In this document: one piece after another, positions 50,704 to 60,620 of the stretch | How positions within the stretch are numbered: position 1 is the first letter of the stretch | Layout: each line of letters begins with the position of its first letter | NCBI RefSeq assembly: GCF_004028635.1 | Contig: NZ_RQJW01000005.1 | Span: forward strand, 62,001-126,000 | DNA from: Streptomyces cyaneus | Lineage (GTDB): Bacteria > Actinomycetota > Actinomycetes > Streptomycetales > Streptomycetaceae | Direction of reading: 5' to 3' | Length of the DNA stretch: 64,000 nucleotides | Program-made: the position numbers and the translations under genes | The notes under the pieces: model-generated | The model's database searches: none | Seen by the model: the letters and a program-made list of their open reading frames with translations, nothing else | Told to the model about the DNA's origin: nothing

Positions 50704-51675
50704 TCAGCCGCCGTGCCCTTGCTCTTCCGCGGCTTCCGCCACCTTGAAGGCGATGCCGTCGAGGATGTCGTGCTCGCTGACGACGACCTCCTGCGCACCG
50801 ATCCGTTCCATGATCGCGAGCAGCACCAGCGCACCCGCCGCGATGACGTCGACTCGCCCCGGATGCATGGACGGTACGGCCGCGCGCTCGGCGTGGGTGG
50901 AGTGCAGCAGCCAGTCGGTGATCTCCCGGACCCGCTCGCGGGTGATCCGGGAGTGGTGGATGCGGGTCGAGTCGTACTCGGGCAGCTCCTGGGCGATCGC
51001 CGACACCGTGGTGACCGAACCGGCCAGCCCCACCAGCGTGCGCGCCTCGCGCAACGGCACCGTCTCCTCGGCGAGGTCGAGGGCCGCCTCGATGTCGGCC
51101 CGCATCGCCGCGATCTGCTCCGCGGAGGGCGGGTCGCAGACGACGCCGTCGCGGACCAGGTGACGCTCGGTCATCCGCACACAGCCGACGTCCACGGAGC
51201 GTGCCGCGCGCACGTGCTCCTCGCCGACGACGAACTCGGTCGACCCGCCGCCGATGTCCACCACCAGATAGGGCTTGGGGAAGTGATCGTGCTCCGCCAG
51301 CTCCTTCGTCGCGCCCGTGAAGGAGAACTCGGCCTCCTGGTCCCCGGAGATGACCTCGGGCTCGACCCCCAGGATGTCGATGACCCCGCGCACGAACTCG
51401 TCCCGGTTCTCGGCGTCCCGGGAGGCGGACGTGGCGACGAAGCGCAGCCGCTCGGCGCCGTGCTCCTTGATGATCGCCGCATAGTCACGGCAGGCGGCGA
51501 AGGTACGCTCCAACGCCTCGGGGGCGAGCCGGCCGGTCCGGTCGACGCCCTGTCCGAGCCGCACGATGGTCATACGGCGATCCAGGTCGACGAGTTCACC
51601 GGTAACCGGGTGCACGTCGGCCACGAGGAGCCGGATGGAGTTGGTACCGCAGTCGATGGCGGCGACGCGGGTCAT
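50704..51675 (-). CDS. ppx: Exopolyphosphatase/GppA-type phosphatase
   Basis: 323 residues from the ATG at 51675 (AAAGGCACCCCC upstream). ASKHA-fold phosphate motifs AAIDCGTNSIRLLVADV and YLVVDIGGGSTEFVVG, and GLAGSVTTVSAI. It is the short actinobacterial form that degrades polyphosphate and/or (p)ppGpp-related nucleotides. Last gene of the conserved eno, divIC, DUF501, ppx group. Confidence 0.9.
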   Translation of the reverse strand: MTRVAAIDCGTNSIRLLVADVHPVTGELVDLDRRMTIVRLGQGVDRTGRLAPEALERTFAACRDYAAIIKEHGAERLRFVATSASRDAENRDEFVRGVIDILGVEPEVISGDQEAEFSFTGATKELAEHDHFPKPYLVVDIGGGSTEFVVGEEHVRAARSVDVGCVRMTERHLVRDGVVCDPPSAEQIAAMRADIEAALDLAEETVPLREARTLVGLAGSVTTVSAIAQELPEYDSTRIHHSRITRERVREITDWLLHSTHAERAAVPSMHPGRVDVIAAGALVLLAIMERIGAQEVVVSEHDILDGIAFKVAEAAEEQGHGG

Positions 51676-51705
51676 GGGGGTGCCTTTCGATGTGCGGGAC
51701 ATTCT

Positions 51706-51832
51706 CAGCCCGTCCGGCGTTTGAGGACGAGGCCCGTTCAGGGCCGACGGGGGTCCAGGGGGCGGAGCCCCCTGGCGGGGTCGAAGGGGCGGAGCCCCTT
51801 CAGGACGGGACGGGTAGGGGCGGCGGTGGCGA
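51706..51832. repeat. Dispersed Streptomyces intergenic repeat, copy C
   Basis: CAGCCCGTCCGGCGTTTGAG at 51706, then a palindrome-rich middle (CCAGGGGGCGGAGCCCCCTGG and AAGGGGCGGAGCCCCTT) and GACGGGACGGGTAGGGGCGG. It fills the whole gap between DUF501 and ppx, so it could separate their transcripts. Confidence 0.87.
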
Positions 51833-51834
51833 GA

Positions 51835-52353
51835 TCACTCGGCGGAGACCACGCACGGCCCCTTCGCCCACCACTCGGGCAACATCGCGATCGCCTCGTC
51901 CCCCAGCGGATTGACACCAGGCCCGGCCGCCAACGAGTGCGCGACCAGCACATGCAGGCACTTCACCCGATCCGGCATACCGCCCGCGCTCGGGAAGCCC
52001 TTCAGCTCCTCGATCTCGTCGCGCCGCCGGATGTAGTCCTCGTGCGCGGCACGGTACGCGGCCGCCAGCTCCGGGTCGGTCTCCAGCCGCGCCGTCATCT
52101 CCTTCATCACGCCGTTCGCCTCCAGCGTGCCGATCGCCGACGACGCCTTGGGGCACGTCAGGTAGTACAGCGTCGGGAAGGGCGTGCCGTCGGGCAGCCG
52201 GGGAGCCGTCTCGACCACGTCCGGCTGCCCGCACGGGCACCGGTGCGCGATCGCGCGCAGCCCGCGCGGCGGACGTCCGAGCTGCTGCTTGAATGCCTCG
52301 ACGTCCGCGTCGGTGGGGTCGGTACGCGGGGTGGGCGGCGGGGGCGTTTCCAT
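51835..52353 (-). CDS. DUF501 domain protein
   Basis: 172 residues. The DUF501 pattern is clear: FKQQLGRPPRGLRAIAHRCPCGQPDVVETAPRLPDGTPFPTLYYLTCP, with a CxC and a further Cys that may bind metal, then CLHVLVAHSLAAGPGVNPLGDEA. Conserved in actinobacteria between divIC and ppx; function unknown. Confidence 0.92.
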   Translation of the reverse strand: METPPPPTPRTDPTDADVEAFKQQLGRPPRGLRAIAHRCPCGQPDVVETAPRLPDGTPFPTLYYLTCPKASSAIGTLEANGVMKEMTARLETDPELAAAYRAAHEDYIRRRDEIEELKGFPSAGGMPDRVKCLHVLVAHSLAAGPGVNPLGDEAIAMLPEWWAKGPCVVSAE

Positions 52354-52432
52354 GCCTGTCTTTCTATCGGTTCTCGTCGGCGAACCCGTCGGCCGGTCCG
52401 GACGACGGGTCCGGGCGACCGGTTCGCCGGTC

Positions 52433-52909
52433 TCAGTGGTCGGAGGCGTCGGCCTTGTCGACCCCGTCCCAGATGTTCGTGTACCAGGGCCGGTCGGCCG
52501 CGCCCAGTTCGTTCCGCGACTGCTTGGCCGCGTCCGGGTCGATCACGATGTAACCGGTCTCCCCGGGCATCACATAGTGCAGCCGCTGCCGGATCTGCTG
52601 CTTCGCGTACGCGTCGTCCTGCCAGCGTGCCTTGAGATCGCGCAGCTGCTCGACGCGCTGGGCCGCCTCTTCCTTCTGCCGCCGCATGTCGGCGATGTCG
52701 GCGCGCTGGGAGACGTACTGCCTTATGGGGTAGGCGAGCGCCACGACCAGCGAGCAGACGACCAGCGCGAGCAGCGCGGCGCGTCCGGTGAGCCTGGAGC
52801 GCCGGGCCTGCCGCTTGGTCTGGGAGCGGTAGACGCGGGCCGCCGTCTGCTCTCCGAGCAACCGGATCCTGGTCGCGGTGGAGAACCGGTCCCGGTCCTT
52901 CACGGCCAT
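52433..52909 (-). CDS. divIC: FtsB/DivIC family septum formation protein
   Basis: 158 residues: a basic cytoplasmic N-terminus, one membrane helix (ALLALVVCSLVVALAYPI), a coiled coil (QRADIADMRRQKEEAAQRVEQLRDLKARW) and the conserved extracellular LHYVMPGETGYIVIDP. It acts in the divisome with FtsL and FtsQ. Located after eno, as in most actinobacteria. Confidence 0.92.
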   Translation of the reverse strand: MAVKDRDRFSTATRIRLLGEQTAARVYRSQTKRQARRSRLTGRAALLALVVCSLVVALAYPIRQYVSQRADIADMRRQKEEAAQRVEQLRDLKARWQDDAYAKQQIRQRLHYVMPGETGYIVIDPDAAKQSRNELGAADRPWYTNIWDGVDKADASDH

Positions 52910-52931
52910 GTCCCGCCTCCCGTTTCACACG

Positions 52932-52976
52932 CGTACGTCCCCGCACACGGTACGGGACCGAGTACGGGGACGTACG
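52932..52976 (-). terminator. Hairpin between eno and divIC
   Basis: Perfect 12-bp arms CGTACGTCCCCG (52932-52943) and CGGGGACGTACG (52965-52976). It could partly terminate the abundant eno transcript before divIC. Confidence 0.6.
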
Positions 52977-53035
52977 TACGACTGGCTAAGGCTCACCCCA
53001 GGTTGGGGTCAGCCGGGGCTCAGCCCTTGCTGTGC

Positions 53036-54379
<1,344 letters not shown>

Positions 54380-54498
54380 CTAGAGCCTAACCGCCTCGGG
54401 GACATCGGCAGCCGACCGACCGTCCCGTGGACAGGACCGAACCGTACCCATTGTTCCCTGCCGGAACAAAGGGTGGGTGACATACAGGGAAAGAAAAA

Positions 54499-54542
54499 GC
54501 CCCGCCCCGGTGCGTACGGGGGAACACGCACCGGAGCGGGGA
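54499..54542 (-). terminator. Intrinsic terminator of rpfA
   Basis: On the minus strand a GCCCC-rich stem (GCCCCGCCCCGGTGCGT pairing with ACGCACCGGAGCGGGG, one bulge) is followed by CTTTTTCTTT, a rare true U-tract for this genome. The stem lies about 105 bases downstream of the rpfA stop. The rest of the gap (54326-54648) shows no gene. Confidence 0.85.
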
Positions 54543-54648
54543 GCCCGTGGGGACGGGGGTGGCCCTCACGAGGTCTTCACTATGAAGTCCACGGATGTGA
54601 GGGCGCTGTGGTTCAGCTGTCGGCCCTGTATTGCTTATCGCTTCAGGA

Positions 54649-55344
54649 CTACTTCAGGTGCAGCTGCTGACCCGGGTAGATCAGGTTCGCGTCCTCGACG
54701 ATGTCCTTGTTCAGCTGGAAGAGCTTCTCCCAGCCGCCCTTGACGTCGTGCTCCGCGGCGATCGAGCTGAGGGTGTCGCCCTTGACGACCTTGTACTCGC
54801 CGTCGCCCTTCTTGACCTTCTTGCCGGTCGGGGTGGTGACGGTCTTGGTGCTCTTCTTGGCGGCGGGACGCTCGCTGGAGCGGGAGGCCGACTGCTGCTC
54901 GGTGGAGCGGGTGGTGGTCTCGCTGCTCTGCGAGGAACCGCTCGACGAGGAGCCGGAGCCGCTGTACGCGGCGCTCGACAGGCCGGTGCCGCAGTGCGGC
55001 CAGGCACCCTTGCCCTGGCTGGCGAGGACCTTCTCGGCAATCTGGATCTGCTGGGCCTTGCTGGCCTGGTCGGCGGTGGAGGCGTAGGCCGTGCCGCCGT
55101 ACGCGGCCCAGGTGGAGGCGGAGAACTGCAGACCGCCGTAGTAGCCGTTGCCGGTGTTGATCGACCAGTTGCCGCCGGACTCGCACTGGGCGACGGTGTC
55201 CCACTCGGAGGCGGTGGCGGCGGAGGCGCTGCCGGCCGCCATCAGCGGGGCGGCGACGGCGGCGGCGCCGGTGACACCGACGACGGCTATGGCGCGAGCG
55301 GCCTTGGACGGACGACGGTGCTTGCCCTTGCTGGAAAACAGCAT
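54649..55344 (-). CDS. rpfA: Resuscitation-promoting factor-type muralytic enzyme with LysM domain
   Basis: 231 residues. Signal peptide to about residue 42 (SASA); Rpf transglycosylase-like domain about 44-115 ([27 protein letters not shown] with the catalytic Glu in CESGG); Ser-rich linker; C-terminal LysM (about 180-230, [26 protein letters not shown]) for peptidoglycan binding. It cleaves cell wall to promote spore germination or dormancy exit. The leader looks like a ydaO-type c-di-AMP riboswitch, as known for rpfA in S. coelicolor. Confidence 0.93.
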   Translation of the reverse strand: MLFSSKGKHRRPSKAARAIAVVGVTGAAAVAAPLMAAGSASAATASEWDTVAQCESGGNWSINTGNGYYGGLQFSASTWAAYGGTAYASTADQASKAQQIQIAEKVLASQGKGAWPHCGTGLSSAAYSGSGSSSSGSSQSSETTTRSTEQQSASRSSERPAAKKSTKTVTTPTGKKVKKGDGEYKVVKGDTLSSIAAEHDVKGGWEKLFQLNKDIVEDANLIYPGQQLHLK

Positions 55345-55384
55345 GGAGAGATCCCCTCACCGACGCCTGCGAGGTGAGCTGTCG

Positions 55385-55600
55385 GGTTCGGGCCGGTTGA
55401 GTTGCCCGGCCGCGCACGTTCGCCTTTCGGCTCCCGTTGCGCGGCTTCACCCCAAGCCGACTCCGGCCGTGCGGCCCCGAAGGGCCTCAACTGCCGGACC
55501 CGGCACTTACCTTGGGTCCCCCGCTCCTGCCTACGGCGCTTTACGCGACGACTGTTCCCGTACGGCCGCTGGCAGGATTCGGCGTTGCGGCAGCCGGGGC
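55385..55600 (-). promoter_or_regulatory. ydaO-yuaA-type (c-di-AMP) riboswitch candidate in the rpfA leader
   Basis: Minus-strand leader of about 215 nt with the hallmark pieces in order: GCCGAATCCTGCC (about 55583-55571), GTAGGCAGGAGCGGGGGACCC, GGCTTGGGGTGAAGCCG, and the closing ACTCAACCGGCCCGAACCCG. The GGGGGACCCA and GGGGTGAA segments are the conserved ydaO core. A small hairpin (CTCACC/GGTGAG, 55356-55378) lies between it and the start codon. Boundaries are approximate. Confidence 0.75.
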
Positions 55601-55753
55601 TCGTGGTGACGAGCGGTCATGACCGTAGCCACGCGATTCGCGGAATTTCAAAGACGATCAGGGCTTCTGAGATCTATCTCTCACTACATTCAAAACGGAC
55701 ATACAGTGCGAACCGTGACGCGAACTTCCGCTGTTTTTCGCCCTGTTCGCCCC

Positions 55754-56788
55754 CTATTTGGTGGGGACATCCAGGGTCTGACCGGGGAAGATGTGGTTCG
55801 CGTCAGTACCGATGGCCCGCTTGTTCGCGTCGTACAGCGCGGACCATCCGCCGTCGAGGTCAAGGGAGTCGGCGATGGAGGCGAGAGTGTCGCCGGCGCG
55901 GACGGTGTACGAGGCATGCCGGCCGGAGGACTTGGTCGCCGCCTCGGAGTCCTCGCTCTCGTCGGCACTGGGACCGCGATGACGTCCGGAGCCGGCTGCC
56001 GTGTCGTCGATCGACCCGGTGTCGACGAGGCTCCAGGAACCCACATCCTGCTCAGAGTTGTCCCGATTGTCGCTCTTCGAGCTCGCAGTGGGTGAGCTGT
56101 CCGGCGACTTTGAGGCCTTCGAGCCCGAGGACGCATCGGACTTCGAGGAGTCTTCGGCCTTAGAAGACGAAGAGGACGAAGAGGACGAAGACGAGGAATT
56201 CTCGGGCGATTCGGACGAAGTGTCGGGCGAACCGCTCGGCGAGTTCGAGGAGCCGTCGGACGACGTCGAACCCTCGGACGAGTCGGATGAACTCGATGAA
56301 CCGGACGAGCTGGATGAGTTCGACGATCCGGACGAATCGAGCAAACCGGAGGATCCGGACACCTCGGAGGGCGAGTCTCCCGCCACCCCGGTGTCGAGGT
56401 CGACGGACCCGGACGTCTTGGTGAGTCCGTTGAGTACTGCGCAGGTGCCCCAGGGGCTGGTTCCCCGGTCCGCCAGGACGTCTTGCGCCACGGCTATCTG
56501 CTGGGAGCGGCTGGCCAGGTCGGGGCTGGAGGCGTAGTCGAGGCCGCCGTACTTCTCCCAGTCGTCCTGCGTCAACTGGAGTCCGCCGTAGCGCCCGTTG
56601 CCCTCGTCGGCGCTCCAGGAGCCGCCGCTCTCGCAGTCGGCCACCTTGTCCCACACGGTGCCCTCGGCCGCGCTCGCGCCCGTGGCGCCGAGGAGCGGGA
56701 TGGCGATGGCGGACCCGGTCACTCCGGCCGCGACGAGGAGCGCCGGAGCCTGACGGGGGCGACGGTGACGACCGTTCCCGGAGAGCAT
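55754..56788 (-). CDS. rpfC: Resuscitation-promoting factor-type protein with long Ser-rich linker and LysM domain
   Basis: 344 residues from the ATG at 56788 (GAAAGG upstream). Signal peptide to about 39; Rpf domain about 41-115 (WDKVADCESGGSWSADEGNGRYGGLQL, catalytic Glu in CESGG); about 150 residues dominated by Ser with Asp, Glu, Gly and Lys (one run is a dozen Ser); LysM at the end (YTVRAGDTLASIADSLDLDGGWSALYDANKRAIG). Tandem with rpfA but with its own promoter and no riboswitch visible. The symbol is by neighbourhood recall and less certain than the family. Confidence 0.88.
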   Translation of the reverse strand: MLSGNGRHRRPRQAPALLVAAGVTGSAIAIPLLGATGASAAEGTVWDKVADCESGGSWSADEGNGRYGGLQLTQDDWEKYGGLDYASSPDLASRSQQIAVAQDVLADRGTSPWGTCAVLNGLTKTSGSVDLDTGVAGDSPSEVSGSSGLLDSSGSSNSSSSSGSSSSSDSSEGSTSSDGSSNSPSGSPDTSSESPENSSSSSSSSSSSSKAEDSSKSDASSGSKASKSPDSSPTASSKSDNRDNSEQDVGSWSLVDTGSIDDTAAGSGRHRGPSADESEDSEAATKSSGRHASYTVRAGDTLASIADSLDLDGGWSALYDANKRAIGTDANHIFPGQTLDVPTK

Positions 56789-56867
56789 GCAGGGGCCTTT
56801 CGCGAGACAGCAGGGACCGGCGCGACCGGGTGAAGCCGGTGATGCAGGGGCCGCGCTGATCCGTGAA

Positions 56868-56897
56868 CGTATAGGCAGGCGATCACTTGTCACAAGT
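56868..56897 (-). promoter_or_regulatory. Promoter with palindromic -35 region for the second rpf gene
   Basis: On the minus strand TTGTGA (56896-56891), a 17-bp spacer, then TATACG (56873-56868), about 80 bases before the start codon. The -35 lies within ACTTG-tca-CAAGT (56885-56897), a perfect five-base-arm palindrome that could be an operator. Confidence 0.55.
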
Positions 56898-56988
56898 TAA
56901 TGCCGCGTAGATCACGTGAAGATCACAGACTAGAGGGTCTGTCATCTTCAGGTGTGCGAGAGGGCCGTGCTGGGTACAGAGAGCGCCC

Positions 56989-58272
56989 CTACCGGGTCGG
57001 TGTGAACTCGACCGGCAGTGTGCGCAGTCCACGCATGATGAGGCCGCCCCGCCACCGCAACTCGGCCGGATCCACCGCGAGTTCCAGGTCCGGCAGACGG
57101 GTGAGGAGAGTGGCGAGGGCGGTCTGGCCCTCCAGGCGGGCGAGCGGGGCGCCGAGGCAGTAGTGGATGCCGTGGCCGTAGCCGAGGTGCTGGTTGTCGC
57201 GGCGGCCGAGGTCCAGGACATCGGGGTCCGCGAACCGCTCCGGGTCACGGTCGGCGGCGGCCAGTACGACGAGGACGGGATCGCCGGGTGCGATGTGCTG
57301 CCCGCCGATGGTGAGGGGTTCGGTGGCGAAGCGCCAGGTGGCGAGTTCGACGGGGCCGTCGTAGCGGAGGAGTTCCTCGACGCCGGTGGCGAGGAGGGCG
57401 GTTTCGCCGCGGGCGAGGGAGGTCTGCAGGCGGGCGCGCTGCTCGGGGTGGGTGAGCAGGGCGTAGGTGCCGTTGCCGATGAGGTTGACAGTCGTCTCGA
57501 AGCCGGCGAACAGCAGGATGAAGGCCATCGCCGCGGCCTCGTTCTCGGTGAGGTGCTCGCCGTGGTCGGAGGCGCGGATGAGGCCGGAGATGAGGTCCTC
57601 GCCGGGGGCGGGGGTGTCGGGGAGTGCCTCGCGCTTGCGGTGGATGAGGTCGGCGAGATAGCCGCGCATCTTCTTCACGGACCGTGCGACGCCGCCCCGG
57701 GGGCCGCCTTGGTGCCGGATCATCATGCCCGCCCAGTCCCGGAAGTCGTCCTGGTCCTCGCGGGGGACACCGAGCAGGTCGCAGATGGCGTAGATGGGGA
57801 GCGGGAAGGCGAACTCGTGGATGAGGTCGGCGTTCCCCTTCTTTGCGAACCCGTCGATGAGGTGGTCCGTGAGCTCCTGCACGCGGGGGGCGAACTCGGC
57901 GACGCGGCGAGGGGTGAAGGCCTTGGAGACGAGTCTGCGCAGGCGGGTGTGATCGGGCGGGTCGATGTTCAGCAGGTGCGTCATCAACTCGGCCTTGCGC
58001 TCACCCGGGATGCCGGTCTTGCCCTTGGCGTGGGCCGGTTCGTCGTGGTGGGCCGGGTTCTTGGAGAGGCGGGCGTCGGCGAGGGCCTGCTTGGCGTCGG
58101 TGTAGCGGGTGACCAGCCAGGCCTCCACGCCGCTGGGGAGGCGGGTGCGGTGCACTGGGGCGTGCTCGCGGAGCCATGCGTAGGCGGGATAGGGGTCCGT
58201 CGCGAACTCCCAGGTGAAGAGTTCGGGGGCGGGAACCGCGGAGGCGGAGGAGGCGGTGGGCTGGTCGGTCAC
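56989..58272 (-). CDS. Cytochrome P450 (CYP107-like)
   Basis: 427 residues from the GTG at 58272 (VTDQPTAS), which overlaps the stop of the STAND-type ATPase gene (GTGA). I-helix FILLFAGFETTVNL (the usual AGxxT has E-T-T), K-helix ExxR in GVEELLRYDG, and heme loop LGYGHGIHYCLGAPLARLE with the Cys ligand. Complete and of normal length. Substrate unknown. Position corresponds to what I recall as the CYP107U1 gene of S. coelicolor, reported to affect sporulation; that equivalence is unchecked. No ferredoxin gene nearby. Confidence 0.93.
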   Translation of the reverse strand: MTDQPTASSASAVPAPELFTWEFATDPYPAYAWLREHAPVHRTRLPSGVEAWLVTRYTDAKQALADARLSKNPAHHDEPAHAKGKTGIPGERKAELMTHLLNIDPPDHTRLRRLVSKAFTPRRVAEFAPRVQELTDHLIDGFAKKGNADLIHEFAFPLPIYAICDLLGVPREDQDDFRDWAGMMIRHQGGPRGGVARSVKKMRGYLADLIHRKREALPDTPAPGEDLISGLIRASDHGEHLTENEAAAMAFILLFAGFETTVNLIGNGTYALLTHPEQRARLQTSLARGETALLATGVEELLRYDGPVELATWRFATEPLTIGGQHIAPGDPVLVVLAAADRDPERFADPDVLDLGRRDNQHLGYGHGIHYCLGAPLARLEGQTALATLLTRLPDLELAVDPAELRWRGGLIMRGLRTLPVEFTPTR

Positions 58273-60599
58273 TCCTTGACGGTATCCGGCCGGGCCGACG
58301 AATCCCGCTCGATGGCCATCCGCATCTTGTACGCCCAGTAGTAGCCCTGCTCCTCGGCCCTGCGGAGCCACTCCGAGGTCAGCGGCTCACCGCTGCACGC
58401 GGCTCTGAAGTACTCGGCGGCCGGGTCGCCTCGCTTTTCCCCCTCGCCGTACAACGCCAGTGCGGCATCGGTGTCGCCCTGCCGTTCCTTCAGCATGCCG
58501 AGCATGGTCGGAGCTTGGACGTGCCCGGCCATGGCAGCCCTGTGGAGCAGCGACTCCGCCTCCGTGTCGTGATCAGCGCCCTTGTGGAAGAGCAGGGCCC
58601 CCAGGTCGCACACCCCCTGCACGTCCCCTTCGTCGACCGCGCGCCGGTACCACGCTTCGGCCTCCTCCTCGCTGCCCGCGGCGTGCAGCAGCTTGGCGAT
58701 GGCGACCGCAGCCGAGGTCTTGCCACGCGCGTACGCCTTCAGGTGCCAGCGCATGGCCTCGTTCCCCCGCCCCGGCGTGCTGCCGACGAGTTGGGCGAGG
58801 TCGTGCGCCGCCCCTGCCTCACCGGCCTCGGCCGCCGTACGCAGCCAGTGCTCGGCCCGGTCCCGCAACAGGCTCCCGAGCCTCGCCGCGGCCCGCGCGC
58901 TGCCCGCCTCGGCCGCCCGCTCCAGGTACGACAGCGCGTCGGCCTCCTCCCCGCGGTCCCGACGGATCTCCGCCAGCTCCACGGCCGCCCACGGATCCCC
59001 CGCATCCGCCGCCTGCCGCAGCCACACCTCACGCTCGTCGCCCTCGGTGCGCCGGGCGAACCCGAGCGCGACCTCCGTGTCCCCCGCCTCCACGCGGTCG
59101 TGCAACGCATTGCGGGCCGCGTCGAGGACGGCGGGGAAGTCGAGCGAGGAGTCCGGCTCCCGGGCGGCGTCGAGCAGCGTCCACCACACCCCGTCCGGCA
59201 CCGGCTCCAGGTCGCCGGACCGCAGGGCCTCCGCAACCAGCGCCCCGTACGCCCGCCAGGTGCCGTCCTCCTCGCCCGCCACGAGCAGTCCCGAAACCCC
59301 GAACATCGGTGCCGTCGCCCAGGCGAGGGCGTCCTCGAACGACTCCCGGTCCTCCGCCCTGTACTGCTCCTGGACCCTCCCGAGCAGCCCGGCCGGCACC
59401 GCTCCCGTGACCCCGCAGCGGGCGAGATCGACCGCTGCCCGGACGAGCAGCTGCCCGCGGGGGTGCTCCAGTCGCGTGCCTACGCGGCGCCACTCGTCGT
59501 ACAGGTGGTGCCCGACGGCGAAGTACGAGGCCACGCCCTCCCGGCCGCTCCACACGTACGCCGGATACGCCCGTGGATCGTCGAGCGGCGCCAGCCGTGC
59601 CAGTTCGGCCTCGGTCCACTCGCGCGCCAGCTCCACCGTGCGCGCCGCGGCGATGACACGGTCGCCGGGGGTGGTCCCCGTGCGGCGCCGGTAGTAGTCG
59701 GCGAAGCTCATCGTGGCGAGCACGACGGCACCGAGATCGCTGAGCCGGCCCAGCAGCCGCAGATCCAGGCGGCCCGCGCCGAGATGGCCGGTCAGCTCGT
59801 CCAGCCAGACGACGGATTTGCCGGGGTTGCTCTGCAGTGCGGCCGCCAGGGGCCGCAGGTCCTCGCCCGGATCCGGGGCGTACAGGCGGTGCCCCTCCAA
59901 GGACCGCACGCCATGCCACGCGGTGTACGACTTGCCCACGCACGGTTCACCCAGGATCAGCACGAGGCTGCTGCCGGCGAGTTGGGCACGCAGGTTCTCG
60001 TCGCAGTCGCGCGGCACATACGGCGGCACGTCGGGCAGCCCGGGGACGGGCCGGGTCGGGCGTACGCCGAACTCCCGCGGCCCCACATCACCCACCGGCC
60101 GTAACTCCGCCGGGGCGGGAACGGTGCCGTAGTGGTTGTGCTGCACCCCGACGACGCGGTCGTGGAAGGTTGAGTCGCGGAAGTCGATGTGGTCACCGGC
60201 GACATACCTGGAGCGGGTGTTGTCGCCGGTCACGGCGAGCCCGATGTCCCCGCCCGCCGCGACGGAACGGGGACCGCCGGCCGTGACGCCGGAGGCGGTG
60301 CTGGTCGGAGGGGGCAAGGGGGCGGCGTGGTCGGCCGCGATCGCCTTGAGGTCGGAGAACTCCCGGGGATGGTTTCTGCGCAGGATCGCCAGCAACCTGA
60401 CCCAGTCGTGGGCGTCCGCACTGTCCGTGGAGGCGATTCCGGCTGTCCGGATCCAGAGGTCCGCCGCCCCTGCGATGCTCGACCGCATCAGCGGCTTCAA
60501 GACCCGCTGCGATGCGTCCCGCGAGTCGAGCATGGCGCGCAACAGCGCGTCCCTCAGCTCCTCCAACTCCGTTGCCACACCGGCCCCCACGGCTCGCAC
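58269..60599 (-). CDS. STAND-type P-loop ATPase with Sel1/TPR-like repeats and a TTA codon
   Basis: 776 residues. An N-terminal helical domain (about 1-95) may be an effector or death-fold-like module. A connector holds VAAGGDIGLAVTGDN and FHDRVVGVQHNHYG, typical of STAND proteins. The NTPase has Walker A LILGEPCVGKSYTAW (about 213-226) and Walker B-like SVVWLDEL (about 262-269). Sel1/TPR repeats run from about 500 to the end (ARAAARLGSLLRDRAEHWLRTAAEAGEAGAAHDLA, EAEAWYRRAVDEGDVQGVCDLG). Codon 166 is TTA (60104-60102). Coupled to the P450 and 21 bases behind mazG. STAND proteins sense signals and signal by oligomerising; some are anti-phage. The GTG start at 60599 is weakly supported. Confidence 0.8.
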   Translation of the reverse strand: MRAVGAGVATELEELRDALLRAMLDSRDASQRVLKPLMRSSIAGAADLWIRTAGIASTDSADAHDWVRLLAILRRNHPREFSDLKAIAADHAAPLPPPTSTASGVTAGGPRSVAAGGDIGLAVTGDNTRSRYVAGDHIDFRDSTFHDRVVGVQHNHYGTVPAPAELRPVGDVGPREFGVRPTRPVPGLPDVPPYVPRDCDENLRAQLAGSSLVLILGEPCVGKSYTAWHGVRSLEGHRLYAPDPGEDLRPLAAALQSNPGKSVVWLDELTGHLGAGRLDLRLLGRLSDLGAVVLATMSFADYYRRRTGTTPGDRVIAAARTVELAREWTEAELARLAPLDDPRAYPAYVWSGREGVASYFAVGHHLYDEWRRVGTRLEHPRGQLLVRAAVDLARCGVTGAVPAGLLGRVQEQYRAEDRESFEDALAWATAPMFGVSGLLVAGEEDGTWRAYGALVAEALRSGDLEPVPDGVWWTLLDAAREPDSSLDFPAVLDAARNALHDRVEAGDTEVALGFARRTEGDEREVWLRQAADAGDPWAAVELAEIRRDRGEEADALSYLERAAEAGSARAAARLGSLLRDRAEHWLRTAAEAGEAGAAHDLAQLVGSTPGRGNEAMRWHLKAYARGKTSAAVAIAKLLHAAGSEEEAEAWYRRAVDEGDVQGVCDLGALLFHKGADHDTEAESLLHRAAMAGHVQAPTMLGMLKERQGDTDAALALYGEGEKRGDPAAEYFRAACSGEPLTSEWLRRAEEQGYYWAYKMRMAIERDSSARPDTVKE

Positions 60600-60620
60600 C
60601 CACCCGTTGCCCCCACGGTA

